This document shows positions 1-12,244 of a stretch of 64,000 nucleotides of DNA, in pieces. How positions within the stretch are numbered: the stretch's first letter is position 1; the number at the start of each line of letters is the position of its first letter. The notes beneath the pieces are model-generated. The model had not been told where the DNA came from. It ran no database searches and was given only the letters and a program-made list of their open reading frames with translations. Source of the DNA: Paramarasmius palmivorus (taxonomy: Eukaryota; Basidiomycota; Agaricomycetes; Agaricales; Marasmiaceae); contig JAYKXP010000127.1 in the NCBI GenBank assembly GCA_037176845.1, positions 62,001 through 126,000 of the forward strand. Reading direction: 5' to 3'. The position numbers and the translations under genes are program-made.

Positions 1-1615
1 AAGCACCCCGCTGAAGTCTAAAAGGATCTCGGCTCTAGGAATAACTGCTCAAGATACTTGCGAGTCGACCAAGCCCTAAATTGTCCCAACAACGGTGTGC
101 CAAACGTCAACCACGAACGACCCCTTTCACGTCCCGCTATCGACAAAACACCACCCAAGCAGCCATGCTATCAGGTCCATAGAACACACCTAGTCCTTTC
201 TTTGACGGATTCCCGATCTTCATACTGATTTCTCCCAAAAGTCGCCTAGTTTTTGCAACCGTGACCTACAAACCACAAACCATGGCGGCGCTGCTACCAG
301 TTTCGACCCACGCGAATCGTCATTGCTTAGGCAGAATTGGCTTGTTGGCCGTTTGCAGCTAATCTCTATAAACCTCTTAGCTCTTGGTGGGCATATTAAG
401 ACTAGACATCCCTTTCACCAACGACGAATTTTGGTGCTTGCGAGCATATGCTAACCCGAGTCTCGTTCATTCCTCAGTCACAGCGTTCTTCCATTGCCGG
501 TGAGATACTTCCACATTCTGGGTGGTATTCGCGTTGATCTTTTTGAGAATTTCAGGGCTATCAGTACCATTGGGTTGTTGCGATATGTGAGTATGTACGA
601 ACTGCTTCCTATCTCTCTACGTCATGATCCAACCAGCCAATTTCTGCTTTTTTTTTGATGCGCTTCGAGACCCTTGCTTATAATATCATTCTCCAGGCAC
701 CCGTATCCTGAAAACTGTCATTAGTCTCTGGCGTAAGGGAACAGCATACGTGAATCACATACCGGCATCCCTTTTCACGGTCCAATTGAACTTTGCTCAG
801 AGTTTCCCATTTCTGGAACGTGGCTGAGAATGGGTTCATTCGTAATGACTATTCGTTGTCGATTCTTTGCCGTGTCTAATCACGGAGGTGCCGCTCTTGA
901 GCTACAGCGACAGGAGAACAGCCGGGATCGATTCCATCCCTCAGGAGTCTTGTATGAAGCTATCACGACGCCCGTTGGCCGCAGATAGCAACGGCGCCCG
1001 GATCCAAGCCAGTATGAAACCTCGCCGTTCATTTCCGCCGGGTGTATGGCATGTCTAACATGAATAAAGGCGCGAAGCCCAGAGACCCCGTGGTTCAATT
1101 TCACTGAAGCGTTGCAGCACGTCCAGCGCAAGGCATGGAACATGGAAAGTCGGAGGAGTATCGATGTGCGAGATGCTGGGAACCTAGCACTGCGACTCGG
1201 GACTCATGAATAACGATGGAGTTGGTGGCAAAATGTGATAGAAACCATAGGGTGGCTGGAAACGTGCCGAGGTCAAATCAACTAGTACTGTCAAGATGCG
1301 TGGCTCGCGACTCACTAGTCAATGTTGGTGAGTCTATCCCTCTGGTACCACCGTGACACAACCTCCCACACCATCCAAAAATTCTGCAGCCAATGCGATT
1401 CTGAAACACTTCTTTCTCCGGCGCCAAGACCTACAATATTCCGGAATATTCGGTGGCAAACCGTCGGGAGAAAGGCTGAACCTCAAGGTCGGCCAGGATT
1501 ATAGCGAAGGTCCAGGATTAGGAGTACAGTGGAAATCGTTCAATTCGGTGTTCAGTTTGAGCGATTATATGGGAAAAGGACAAGCTGCGGGAGAATGATT
1601 ATGAACCAGCGACCT
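1..1615. other. Gene-poor left edge, no supported gene
   Basis: No reading frame here is long, spliced convincingly or recognisable. Short open frames occur on both strands between about 870 and 1600 but lack family motifs, and those on opposite strands overlap each other. A conserved gene with tiny exons could still be hidden here. Confidence 0.5.
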
Positions 1616-1618
1616 TCA

Positions 1619-2120
1619 AGATGGGATACCACACACTTCGTTTGACGTCGCCTTGCCTGCCTTGCTCATCGTGCCGGATTTTTTTTTAATTAAAAAAAGT
1701 GGGTAGCCTCGGAACCTGGGAAGGAGCTGAGGGTTGGTTGAATTGGAGCTAGAGGAAGGACGATGGGAAAGGCAGTCGATGAAGACGCCTGATGGGGTAC
1801 CACGCACTTCGTCTAACGTCGCCTTGCAGCTGTGCCGAATATTGTTTTCGAAAAATGAGTAGCCTCGAGACCTGGGAAGGAGCTGCGGTCGAACTGGAAC
1901 TGGAGGAAGGACGATGGGAAAGGCAGTCCACGGGGAAGGCAGTCGTTGGGGAAGGCAGTCGATGAGGACACCTGATGGGGTACCGCGCACTTCGTTTAAC
2001 GTCGCGTCGCATGTCTTGCTCGTCGTGCCGAATATTTTTTTCGAAACAATGGGTACCCTCGGAACCTGGGAGGGAGCTGAGGGATGGTCGGTCTGGAACT
2101 AGAGGAAGGACGATGAGAAA
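1619..2120. repeat. Three-unit tandem repeat of about 155-190 bp
   Basis: Three diverged head-to-tail units begin near 1619, 1790 and 1974, each with a near-identical opening (GATGGGRTACCRCRCACTTC). Each then passes through a T-rich stretch, a block close to GTAGCCTCGGAACCTGGGA, and ends with GGAAGGACGATGGGAAAGGC. The middle unit carries an internal duplication of GGAAGGCAGTC near 1919-1960. Open frames on both strands exist only because the repeats happen to lack stops, so I treat this as non-coding. Confidence 0.85.
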
Positions 2121-3880
2121 GGTGGTTGAAACGGCCGCGGCGATTCATTCTGGTTCATTTGGTCTGGTTTGGCGTGCATTTCTCTCAGCTGACGGTCATG
2201 ACGCCGATCGATCAGGTTTATTTATCTTGGCAGAATAACGAATAACTACTACTAGTAAGATTTTTTTTTCTTTCGCATCCAACCAGTTCTCAATGATAGA
2301 CTCCAAAAGGACAAGTGCATGATGCTGTATATCGACATATAGGTTTTCGCAAGCTTTTCAACGTCCTGATTATTAATGATACCAGGGCCATGTGCGTTGA
2401 TGAGTTTCATACTCTAAAACAAACGAAAGTTAGCTCGCCACGATGTCAAAGACGTCTATTCATTGACCTCGTTGGTATCAAGGCACGACTCGGAGAATCT
2501 CCATCTGAATGTGGACAGTAGGACTCCTGTCGTCTTGGTGCCGATCGTGTTCATTGCTAGCTCAATCTGCCACGATGTTCTTGTGAGCGAGAGCATTCTC
2601 TTTTTGAACAGCCTGTCAGGTATCAGCCATTAAAAAAGCAAAAAGGAACGGCGCAGCATTCTGGAGAAGTGCCACTGCTTTCATGAATATCTCCTCGATA
2701 GGCTGAACTAGAGTTTTGGCCTCCAAGTAGATCTGACTATTGCTTCAGATCAATGAGAATTTGTTCTTGTAAATTTGATTTGGAGCTTTGAAGTCGTTGA
2801 GGACATCGTTGGTCAGCTTTGGTCAGTTGCAAATGTGGTTGTCGGCTTGGCGCTCGGCGCTTCACAGCGCTTGAGCTGATATCACCGTATTGTCAACCAT
2901 CATGAAACCCCTCCTAAAGGACCGTAGGCAGTCGGTTATTGGTGTGCACCTGTCCGCAATGTGCCCTTCTTCAGTGGGTTGATACACCCAATGGTGCCGT
3001 GTCACCTGACAGTGTCGACAGAGAAAGAACCCTAAACCTACCGCTGAGCAGGCAAACACCTCCGTGCAGCACGAAATGAACACTGATGCAAACCGTCTTC
3101 TCGAGCTCATGTTTCTACGACCGAGCAGCAGACAAGAGACCAACGTCAGTCAAATGAGCCGATTGCGTGGAGTGCTTAAGCAGCATGTTACAGGCAAACG
3201 ATTAAATTGCGCGATAACACGAGATCTAGCTGCCCTATCCTCTGATAGAAAGAATGCTTGAATGAAAATCTACTATACTGCTCAGAGCAGAGCGCCCATT
3301 CCCGCCCAAAGCGTTCCGTCGAGAAGAGCAGAATGCACCAGGTGCGATTGCATGGACCCTAAGACACAATCGAGGAAGCTAGCACGATCCACTCACAAAT
3401 GATAACAACCACGCAAGGGTCGTCAAAGGATAGATTTGGAATCATACTTATGCTGGGGTAACATCGGAGGAGTTTGTTCACCTCCCAATAAAACACGTTG
3501 TTGAATCTCAACGAGCGAAGATGACACTGACTGTGTCTCATGTTCTCGTGCAGAGCAAGTACCAATTTTCGAGAGAGAGACGTAAATTTCATAGTCATGT
3601 ACCAACCCTGACATGGTCAATGGACGCGCTCTCCAAAGGTTTACACCCATCGATTCTCTTGACAAACTCTTCGCTTATCCGACCAACATACGTGAAGAGC
3701 CCTTGCATCAACAGTCAAACGTTTTGACATTGCATTTTCAAGTTCCAATCGGCTTTCTCGAAACGATTGACGAATTGGAACAATATGTGTACCCTGCATG
3801 ACGAGACCCAATCAATTGAGCTGAACCTTGGGACCAAAGACACCTCACTTACTGTTTATCAATAGCAGGTCAGACTAAAA
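2121..3880. other. Intergenic, possible F-box/LRR remnant on minus strand
   Basis: No intact gene is supported. On the minus strand about 3359-3598, a short frame contains the leucine-patterned stretch HLRSLRFNNVFYWEVNKLL followed by a YPSISMIPNLSFDD segment. That resembles leucine-rich segments of basidiomycete F-box proteins. Flanking frames are broken by stops, so at most this is a decayed fragment. The remainder shows nothing I recognise. Confidence 0.25.
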
Positions 3881-4013
3881 CATAGTTCGAGAAAGAAGAC
3901 CGCAGAAGACCACATGCGAATGGGAATAGTCAATTGTGTGAGGTGTCTATGTAAGGATTCCATATAAGACAGGTCTCGAACATTGAACACTGAAGTTAAG
4001 CACTGACTATTGC

Positions 4014-4530
4014 GTAGAAACATGAATAAGGTCCTCCATAGCGCAGACACTGGGTCGGATCGTGAGGATATATGGCGCAGACCATCCTCCATCGACCCTT
4101 GCCAATAGTCTACGATAGTCAGGACACTCAAGTGCCCACACAGAATATTTTCTTCCAAGCTTCAGTACACTGTTGGTAAGACGATGAGCACGAATCTCAG
4201 ACTGACAGACGGAAACGTACTGATTATTTCGCAAACTCCCTACCAACAATACCCACGAATGACATCCTCCATAGCGCAGACACTGGGTCGCATCGTGGAT
4301 ATGTGGCGCAAACCATCCCCTATCGCTCCTTTCCAGCGACATACGGCTACCAGAAAGTCTAAAAATCCACGCAAATCGGCCAGACCATCCAAACAGCAGG
4401 AAGATGAAAGTTGCCGAAGAAGTCGCATGATATTGACCGTGGCAGACAGTGGGATTGACCCATATCCGTTCGTCGAACAACGAGTATCTTGAGAATTGAG
4501 GTCTTGAGCGGGTTTGACCCAAATCAAGAG
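4014..4530 (+). repeat. Dispersed repeat, copy 1
   Basis: This block contains two tandem occurrences of CATAGCGCAGACACTGGGTC (near 4037 and 4270), each followed by a GGCGCARACCATCC block, and ends near a GGGTTTGACCC motif at about 4509. Much of it recurs in reverse orientation at about 35.07-35.70 kb. In copy 1 the plus strand, and in copy 2 the minus strand, reads a similar short Arg/Lys/Ser-rich peptide starting WRKPSP. No intact protein is apparent. It may be a remnant of a mobile element. Confidence 0.8.
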
Positions 4531-4630
4531 GATCTTGTTGAGGGAGAATGGGAGAGGTCAGCTTCGTCTGCGTCACACATCACATGTATCACACGTCACA
4601 CTCTTGTCACTCCTGGTCACTCTCCACGAG

Positions 4631-6359
4631 ATGGCTGGTGCCAATGGTCGCCGTTCAAAACGAAAGCGCAATGCGAAATCGACAACGGTATCGAGCCATA
4701 CACGAGAAACTCTATGGGAAGTCGGTGAGCCAAGACCAAAGCCTGATCATAATATCATTCATGAATAATTATCGTCCTGCAGAGACTATCGAACGAGCGG
4801 AATGGAGAAAAGGACAGTGGGTAAGTGTTCAGTGTTTCTCCAGTCTACTATATTGATTTTCCTCCAGCGCTATTTTGTTAAGGCTTGTCAAGTTACTACC
4901 GAACTCTCCGAGTTATTCTGCTCACGTCAAATCCCGTAACAGTGGCATGGTTTCACCAGGAGATCTAACACGTATGGCGACAGTGCTTCATTGTATGATA
5001 CCTCATTATCGCACTTCTAGGTGGGAGCCAGGAACTTCGCTGCGAAACTGCTCTTGGGTTGTCGGAAATTTCTGGAAAGACGTGGGCGTGAGCAACCTAG
5101 GTCAATCTTGGAGCCGCGAAGAAGGGTATACACTCGCAAGCAGTCAAGAATTCAAGAGTACCCGCATTTCCCACAAATTGGTTGTTTTCTGACTTTTATA
5201 TCAGAGATGTGCCTTGAAAGGGTGGTACAAGGTGTAAACGAACTCAATGAAAGTCCAGAACATCCGGAGTCTTTACCGCATGCCGTTGACACAATAACCT
5301 CAGATTCAGGTATGGATCATTCATTTGTTTATGGTCAATCTACCTATTTTTATTAGGTCGAGCACTCCCTGTCCCAAATCCATCTATGCTTTGGACAGAT
5401 CCGGAGTGTCTGGGACTGCAGGACCTTACGGCTAATGAACGGTATCAGGTATGTGTGGACTATTCATTCCTTCATTATTAATCGCACCCTTTCCCTCACA
5501 CCAGATAGTGAGCCGATCTCTTGGATCCCGGGGTGTTGATGCGTCTCAAGCTATATATAAGAAGGTCAAGCATGACCTCAGAGAGGTCAGCCATTAAATT
5601 CATCCTTTCCAGGCCTGCGACCTCATAATATCCTCTGTAGGACACTTCTTGGTTCACCGGCCCAGAATCTTTTTGTATGGCACGTACTGTTGTCTGTCCT
5701 GGAAAGGCACAGTCTCACACTTTCCAGATCTGTCAGAATGAGGACGCCGTCATAAGTGGGATACTTTCGTGTCTGTGTCGTTTTAAGAAGTACTGCCTTG
5801 AGTGTCTGCGTAATATCCCGCAGGAAACCCAAGAAGAAGGATGTTTACCGTGTAAGTTACTGTAACGATACTTGGATTGATCCATGTTTACTTGAACTCA
5901 GGTCCAACGTGTCGTCGGTCTGTGTATGTCGTCAGCTACAGCTGGGTAATGCTCACCCCACAGGAGGAGGAACATCGCCAAAACAGCAAGATTTCTCAGA
6001 AAGCTGAGAAGCGTTTGCAAAACAAGGCTAACAAATTGCTGAAGAGACTACAGAGTAGAGATGATGCCCATGGTTCGGCTTCTTCACCGGCCAATTCTTT
6101 GAATTTACCGTCATCACCACATTCAAACTCCTATACCACTACTTCTGTACGACTTCATATTTCCGGGGACCGCATGTCGCAGATTAAGGTAAGTCAAGTA
6201 TACGCTGTCCGTTGTCATTCCGCTAACGTTCATTTCCAGAGGAATATTGCTCGACTAGTACGGGAATCTGAAAATATGACACTTGCTACGTACCGCGCCT
6301 GTTTCCCTTCGTCCGATGCTACGGATGAGGAAATCTTGAAGTTGATGTCCCATAAATAA
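4631..6359 (+). CDS. Multi-exon protein with degenerate RING-like cysteine cluster
   Basis: I assign a start at 4631 (MAGANGRRSKRKRNAK), a strongly basic N-terminus likely to act as a nuclear signal, and a stop at 6357-6359. About nine exons separated by 50-90-bp introns can be read. The central exons give CLCRFKKYCLECLRN and, after an intron near 5850, CPTCRRSV. This is the C..C / C..C / CPxC pattern of a RING finger, but the usual CxH signature and a clear first CxxC are missing. After it comes a lysine/glutamine-rich coiled-coil segment (SQKAEKRLQNKANKLLKRLQ), then a Ser/Asn-rich linker and a C-terminal block ending LKLMSHK. A RING-related ubiquitin ligase is an inference only. Some internal exon borders, near 4935-5020 and 5190, are uncertain. 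Confidence 0.55.
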
Positions 6360-6689
6360 AGTGATGCGAGGTCAATGTATGGACTGTGTTTAGTATCTGT
6401 ACACCGCAATTTTCCATGAAGCACAATATCAATTTCTTTCTTTTCTATAGCCCCCGGCAGTTGTACATTAGGTCAATAGTACGAAAGCAACAATGATGCC
6501 GATAATAAGTGAAAATTGTTGCGTCCTGCCGTTTGTGGTACTTCGTCCTCAACCATTCTAGATCTCATACGCATATTCAAGTCCATATTCTCGCTTCATT
6601 CCTCACTAAAACAAGTTGAACACCAGAAACTAGTCGTATACATGTAAATAAGATCTAGAGGGGCTAAATCTCAATGCCAACGCCGGGGC

Positions 6690-7962
6690 TCAGCCTCGTC
6701 GCCGTTTTGCATCCCGAAAGTCACTGTCACTTTCATAGTCCGCATCGGCACCACCTTCCTCCTGGTCGTGACGCCCTCTTTTGCGAGCGCCATTCTGCTT
6801 GTTACGGACAATCCTATGTCGTCTGCACCAAGCTCATAAATATCACCGTGACGGACTTGTGAGGTAACAATAAACTCACTCGTGAAGATCAGAAGGTCCA
6901 GCCTGTGCTCCGGAAGGTCCAGCCTGTGCTCCAGAAGGTCCAGCTTGTGCTTCAGAAGCCCGATCGCTGAGATTAGTGGGTGCGGTCGCTCCAACTCCAG
7001 CTCCAGAAGGCCTCGCTCGGAACGTGAAAGGAGACATTACCCCACCCATCGGGGCAGCGAAGGTATCATCTAAAAGCCGTTGTCACTACTAACAAGCCGT
7101 AGATTTTCCGGAACTCAAGATTTTTGCCTCCTCTATTCTCAGGGAAAGTGGCAGGTATGCCATTAGGTCTTCCACTACTACCAGTGGCACCGGGGGCGTC
7201 TACATGGAAGTGATTGCCATCAGAGATCGTCACACCTACAAGTTAGACATCGTGCATCAGGACTCACGGTTATCACCGTTGTTCTCGTGGGTTGTGTCTG
7301 ACGTAGTAGCACGAGGGGCTCTTCCACCGCTACCACCGGCAACATCTACATGAAAGTTACTGTTAGCAATGATTGCTCTCTCTGTGCAAGCTCCGACTTC
7401 AGAACTATCACCTCTATTCTCGATTCGGGCGGTATTTGATTCTGCCTTTGTAGGCTCTACTCCTATCCCATCGTTCAGATGGGGCATGATCTAAATAGGA
7501 ACTGACTCACCATTGTACCATCCGACAATGGATATGACGCTACCATATAAAGCAATTCAGTTTCGTCCCAGTCCAAAAGAATAAAGCATGCGACTAACTT
7601 GGGTCCCTCTGCTTTGAGAACATACTCTACATTCTTATCCAACACCACCTCCATCGCGTACATCATCTGCTGCGAAGCTTATCAGTTAAAGATTTTGTGA
7701 AGAGGTACAATGACGAACTACTTACACCAGCAGAGCTCAGTGTGCACAGAGCGATCTTGTCCTCGGGTTTGAAAGAGGAGTAGAGAACCACGCGTGTTGG
7801 CATGAAAGGGTGAGCATCGTCGGTGATCGCAGCGTTCGACAATCTCAGACGGTGGTCTGCGACCCTGACCTTGAAGGTGACACCGGGATTGAGGTTGGCA
7901 GACCTTCGAGGTATTTGGTCAATACTTTCAAAAAAGCGACATTATAAGACTCACCAGAACAT
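6690..7962 (-). CDS. Nucleoplasmin-like (NPL) domain protein
   Basis: The gene reads from ATG at 7962 to TGA at 6690-6692. Exon 1 is only MFW, spliced to SANLNPGVTFKV. That reproduces the MFWG.xLxPG opening of nucleoplasmin-like domains found in fungal FKBP-type nuclear prolyl isomerases and histone chaperones. The next strands, RLRLSNAAI, RVVLYSSF, IALCTLSSAGQ, AMEVVLDKNVEYVLKAEG and VACFILLDWD, follow the beta-barrel order of the family. The rest is low-complexity, with a GAQAGPS repeat (about 6905-6960). The tail has a basic run (RNKQNGARKRGR), an acidic run and KRRRG, as in a nuclear histone-binding protein. No FKBP isomerase domain follows, so this is a stand-alone NPL protein. The intron after LLYM (near 7530) is uncertain. 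It diverges from the Brr6-like gene 199 bp away. Confidence 0.7.
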
Positions 7963-8160
7963 CAGGTATGTGGAGTGGCTCGGAAGATGTGGAAGGAGAA
8001 GACGAAGGACATATCGTTGGCTGAGCAGCTTTTATAAAGACCACGCCGGAACGATGCCGGACTGAACAAAGGGATCGACAGTCACATTTTTGTGACCGTC
8101 ACACAACAAAGGAAACTGTCATGCCAGTGCAGCACCCATTCTCCTTACACATTCTCTACC

Positions 8161-9061
8161 ATGACGCGCCACCAAAAGCACAAGAAAAACGCAACGCCTC
8201 TGGATTCAGAACAGTACCTACAGGCTCCAGAGGGTTTTAAATTCAGGGACAAAATAGAGAAATCAGGGCATGGTACGATGGCTTTGTCCGTAATCTCAGT
8301 CTATACTCTGTGTGCTGATCTCAATGCTGTGGTAAACGACAGAGTACTCTGGTGTAGACCACCCTCCAGTGGGGTTTGTCAAACCACCTTCACTTTGTCG
8401 CCTCCATCTCGCAGGGCCTGTTCTCCGCCAATATGATCCCACAGTGGTAGCTGTTGATGAGCCAAGCAGTTGGAAGAAAATTTGCAGGTGCGCATGCAAG
8501 TGCTTGTTTCGTGGCGATTCGCTTATTGCATCATTCTGCGAGCCAGGAAGTTTGTGATGGTGATCGTCGGACTACTTGCCACTTCGGTCTTGTATGTGCT
8601 CGCACATGCGACGATCGCATTCAAAGAGGATATACAGAACGGTGTCTTGAATTCATCCTTAGGTATGTCTCTTCCAAAGCACAGTTAGTCGCCATCTAAG
8701 GTTTCCAGCAGCAATCGCCTTGGAAGCCGCCGCCTGCGCTCGGGCATATAGTGCAAATGAGTGCGAGATACCTAGGGAGGCCGTTGAGGATCTATGTCAG
8801 CAATGGAAACTCTGTATGGCACGTCTGACCACAGACGTTGGTCTCCTCAGCATCGCAAGTGAAAGGTTTGGATGGATCATCACAAGATTCATAGACGCTC
8901 TATCTTTGAGAGCATTGGTACGTAGTTTTTTTACACTTCTCCTTTGACGAAAATTCTGAGATGCTCGTTAGATTGTTGTTCTTGTCGTAATCTATATGAC
9001 ATTAACCACCCTGGCACGTCTAGCGGACTACATGACACAAGCAAACGGTAGATATCAGTAG
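8161..9061 (+). CDS. Brr6/Brl1-like nuclear-envelope protein, copy 1
   Basis: The C-terminal two thirds match the Brr6/Brl1 (disulphide-bridge nucleocytoplasmic transport) domain. A membrane segment (VMVIVGLLATSVLYVLAHA) leads into a lumenal block with the family's four cysteines in the pattern C..xY..N.C......LC.QWK.CM. An amphipathic stretch and a second membrane segment (IVVLVVIYMTLTTLARLA) then end the protein at TAG 9059-9061. Family members sit in the inner nuclear membrane and help fuse membranes during nuclear pore assembly. Introns are clear near 8489-8548, 8662-8707 and 8919-8970. The N-terminal part (start 8161, MTRHQKHKKN) is less certain; exons between 8270 and 8440 could be drawn differently. 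A truncated paralogue lies at 13.7-14.3 kb. Confidence 0.72.
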
Positions 9062-9394
9062 GCACCGCCAGTGTGAAGTTGTTTTGGGTGAATATCAATA
9101 TAGTTTCATGTCGTTTAGTCCTACATACTGTACTTGAGCTTGAGTACTTGAGTACCGGCTACGATTCACGAAAGAAAATGACATCCAATTTTTCGGGAAT
9201 CGGACCGAAACAAAATGTACCGCGGATACGCGTGACCGTGACGTTGCAGGGTACGTTGCTGTTCCATCGACCACTATGTGGTCAATCCTCTCGCTTCAGA
9301 AACGAAAGACAAAGGCTTCTTTGCTTATGGCCTTTTTATACCTTCCTTATTCTGCTTTACTCAGTCACCTCACCGCCCTTTCCTGGACTCTCCG

Positions 9395-10771
9395 ATGAGC
9401 CGTCTAAATCCAAGCAAACCACCTGTCATAGAGCTCTCTTCCGACGATGAAGGGCCGAAGATAATCTCCCCGAAGAAGCGAAAGCCACCTTTTGAAGAAC
9501 TCAGAGAAGAGATCAAGAGGCTGAAGACGGTGAGGTTGCGTCTGCCATTCCACCTACGACATCTACTTATAATCGACGTCCCCTCTCCAGGAGAATGATT
9601 TACTAATCGCTCAGCGCGACGAGATGGCTCAGGTGGTTCAGCGACTCAATGAAGATCTTCGAGAATCACAGAAGAGGCTTGAGGATTCTGAAATTGATAG
9701 ACCACGCTTGGTTGCCAAACTAGAAATTATACAACAGACTGTAAAGGTATTATGTCTTGCCAAAGAGATGTGCATGTTATACTGACTGCTCTTCGCCCAG
9801 ACACTGAAAGAGCAATACAAAAAAGAAAGCCAAGAGACGCGCCGTCAGGCTACCCGCTTCCAGGATGTTATTCGAGAATTGAAGGAACAACTATCAGTGA
9901 GATACCATGACACTTACGAATTCCTGTCATGCTCACATCTTGACCATAGAGAAGCGATGAATCGGTGAGCGAGACTCAACGCAGCCTCAGGCAAGTGGCC
10001 GGTCAATTAGCGGCGCAGGTTGCCAAGTACAAAGTGTGTATAACCTATGTTTCTTCACTGACTTATACTTATTTGTCTGCCTTCCAGCATCTCACGACGC
10101 TCAGAAGAGAGGAAAAGCAGCATAATCAAACTCTGACTGAACGGATTACCGCACTCCAGTCGTCTCACTTGGTACATGTGGCCACTCCCATCTCAAACCA
10201 TGTATTGACGCTGAACCTGATACAGGATATTGACGACGAGGACATTGCTGATACGCTACAGTGTGGAATTTGTATGAGTATGATGAAGCAGCCTTTTGTG
10301 TTCGTATTGCCCCTTTCCGCTGTTTTTTTTCTTTCGCTAACATATGTCCTTGGACCTAGTGTCCCCGAATGCGGGCATTCATTCTGTTTCCCGTGTCTAG
10401 AACAATGGTTCTCGGAAGCACTCAACGCACACAAGCAGGCGAACCCTCGTTGGGATTCCGACGATCGCGAGAGCTTTAGGCTTCCAAGTGGATTGAGGCG
10501 TGCTGTGCGCTCGGCAAAGGATGCATCGGACATCCTACCTCTTCTTCTGGACCAGGCTCCACAACAGCCCGCTTATACCTGCCCTGGATGTCGCCAACAG
10601 GTTCGCTTCAGACCAGTCGAGAACTTCAGCCTCAAGACAATCCTGAGGCATGCGGCTTTACTAAAGCCAAATGAACCTTTGACTCCGGCAGTGGCTCGTG
10701 ATGATCTTTGGAAAGACTTCTGGCCCAGTACTTCAGGCTGGAAGGAGATCATCCATTACTACCGTACTTGA
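9395..10771 (+). CDS. Coiled-coil RING-finger protein, long-loop family, copy A
   Basis: The start at 9395 gives MSRLNPSKPPVIELSSDDEG, where IELSSDDE resembles a SUMO-interacting motif. Basic residues (SPKKRKPP) follow, then about 180 residues of coiled coil spread over four or five exons. The RING starts LQCGIC, continues after an intron (about 10303-10359) with VPECGHSFCFPCLEQWF, and closes with CPGCRQQVRFRP. Between CFPC and CPGC lie exactly 61 residues, far longer than in a usual RING. The tail is LWKDFWPSTSGW. A ubiquitin or SUMO-targeted E3 ligase is the likely role, inferred from the RING and the SIM-like motif. The segment 10172-10227 could be an intron. The gene is closely related to the minus-strand gene at 11.15-12.19 kb. 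Confidence 0.75.
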
Positions 10772-11150
10772 TGTTTCTTAGGTTGTAACAGGAATATGAT
10801 AGATATATGATTCAATCAAGAACCGTTGGGCTGGTGACATCTCTTGTTAACGGTCGTGATTACTAGTTGCATCCCATACAGTCAACGAGAATGACTGGTA
10901 AGACCGAGACGCAACAAACAGTAAATTTGCGGAAATCACTCAGGCCGTAACTTACTAAAAGACGGTATACATTTTGTGGCAATTACAGGGCACACCTCTT
11001 GGGCATTAACGAATGAAATACATTGTGATATTCGACGACGAGCAAAGAAGAAAAGGAATAAGTGATATGCAGGTGTCTTGAGTATCGACCAGGTCAGATA
11101 ATACCTAAACCCATCCGAATAGAAGAGAAAGTCTACACATCCGACTCCAT
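10772..11150. other. Convergent intergenic spacer
   Basis: This spacer lies between the two convergent RING genes. A short A/T-rich stretch follows the copy A stop, and no frame with gene character is visible. It presumably holds both 3' ends. Confidence 0.5.
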
Positions 11151-12190
11151 TCAAGCGTTGGGCCAAAACTCTTTCCAATAGATTCCTGCGTCCAATTCTG
11201 CGGGGTCCGTAGGATCATACTGTTCATCCTGGACTTGTGCTACTAATGATACGACCTCCTTTAGGTCGTAGGCGATTACTGGTCGGCAGGGAACGCCGGC
11301 GCGACATTTTGGGCATATAAACCGAGGGCGCCTAAAGGCTCTAGATGCGAGCATAGTAAAAGCTTGATGAGCGAACCTTACTTCGAGGATCTGTTGCCGT
11401 TCCACGTCTGTGAGGGGTGACTCGCGATGTTCGTTCGGTGCGTAATTCGGGTAACGTGCACGGAATTTTTCTTGAATAGTCCGGAACCAGTCCACCAAAC
11501 AAGGTCCGCAAAAGGTATGGCCACAATACGGGAGGCTATCGGGAAGGACGATGAAGATGAGTATACGGGCAAAGAGCTAAGAGCTGACCTCCACGGGTTC
11601 CATTTAAGATGCAGGCAGATTTCGCAATGCACTTCGTCAGAGATCTTGGTGACATCCTGAAAGACTTAAGCGACTGGGGTGGTATCGGTGTACCCGTACT
11701 CACCAGGCTGACCTTTTGCAGTTCCGACAACTGACGCCTCAAGCCATGATTTTGTAGACCCAGCTCCGCCAGCATCGCCACCAATCGGTCGGCTTCTTGC
11801 TCATGGTCGTTCTCTGCTTTCTCCAGTTTCCGGCGAGTTTGGTTCAGCTCCCTTTGCATCGCTTCTCGTCGAGTTTCAGAACAATCACATTCATGAGCAA
11901 GTTCATCATTGATCTAAGGAATGGAATGTGGATGAAGTGGCATGAAGCAGACGCTAAAAGAGACATACCAATTGCAGTCGTTCGACCTCATTGCAAAGAT
12001 CGGCGTTCTCCCTTTTCAATGAACGCGTACTGCAAGCTGCCTCACCGGAACCTGCTTCTTTGTCCGAGGAAGTGTTTGTGACGGTGGAAATAGGCCTCAC
12101 ATTGGAGCGAGGTGGACTGGGAGAGGTGGGTGTGTCATTAACCACAACTGGACCGGTATTGGCTTCAGAGCCTTTGGGAACTTGCTCCAT
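11151..12190 (-). CDS. Coiled-coil RING-finger protein, long-loop family, copy B
   Basis: Read from ATG at 12190 (MEQVPKGSEANTGP) to TGA at 11151. The N-terminus is Ser/Pro/Thr-rich, followed by coiled coil (RRKLEKAENDHEQEADRL). The RING is split by an intron: CEICLHLKWNPW, then SLPYCGHTFCGPCLVDWF, then CPKCRAGVPCRPV. The gap between CGPC and CPKC is again exactly 61 residues. The end, YWKEFWPNA, corresponds to LWKDFWPS of copy A. About four introns of 50-57 bp are visible (near 11908-11967, 11668-11722, 11522-11574). All eight ligand positions are occupied, so it could be a working E3 ligase. The two copies are convergent and clearly paralogous, though diverged outside the RING and tail. Confidence 0.75.
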
Positions 12191-12244
12191 GTTAAGAGTA
12201 AGATAAGTGAGAGTAAGTGTGCAACTCCTTTGTCTGAGGGTAGA

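Noticed and set aside
880..1143. Opposing frames at about 0.9-1.1 kb
   Set aside because: Short, overlapping on both strands and without recognisable content.
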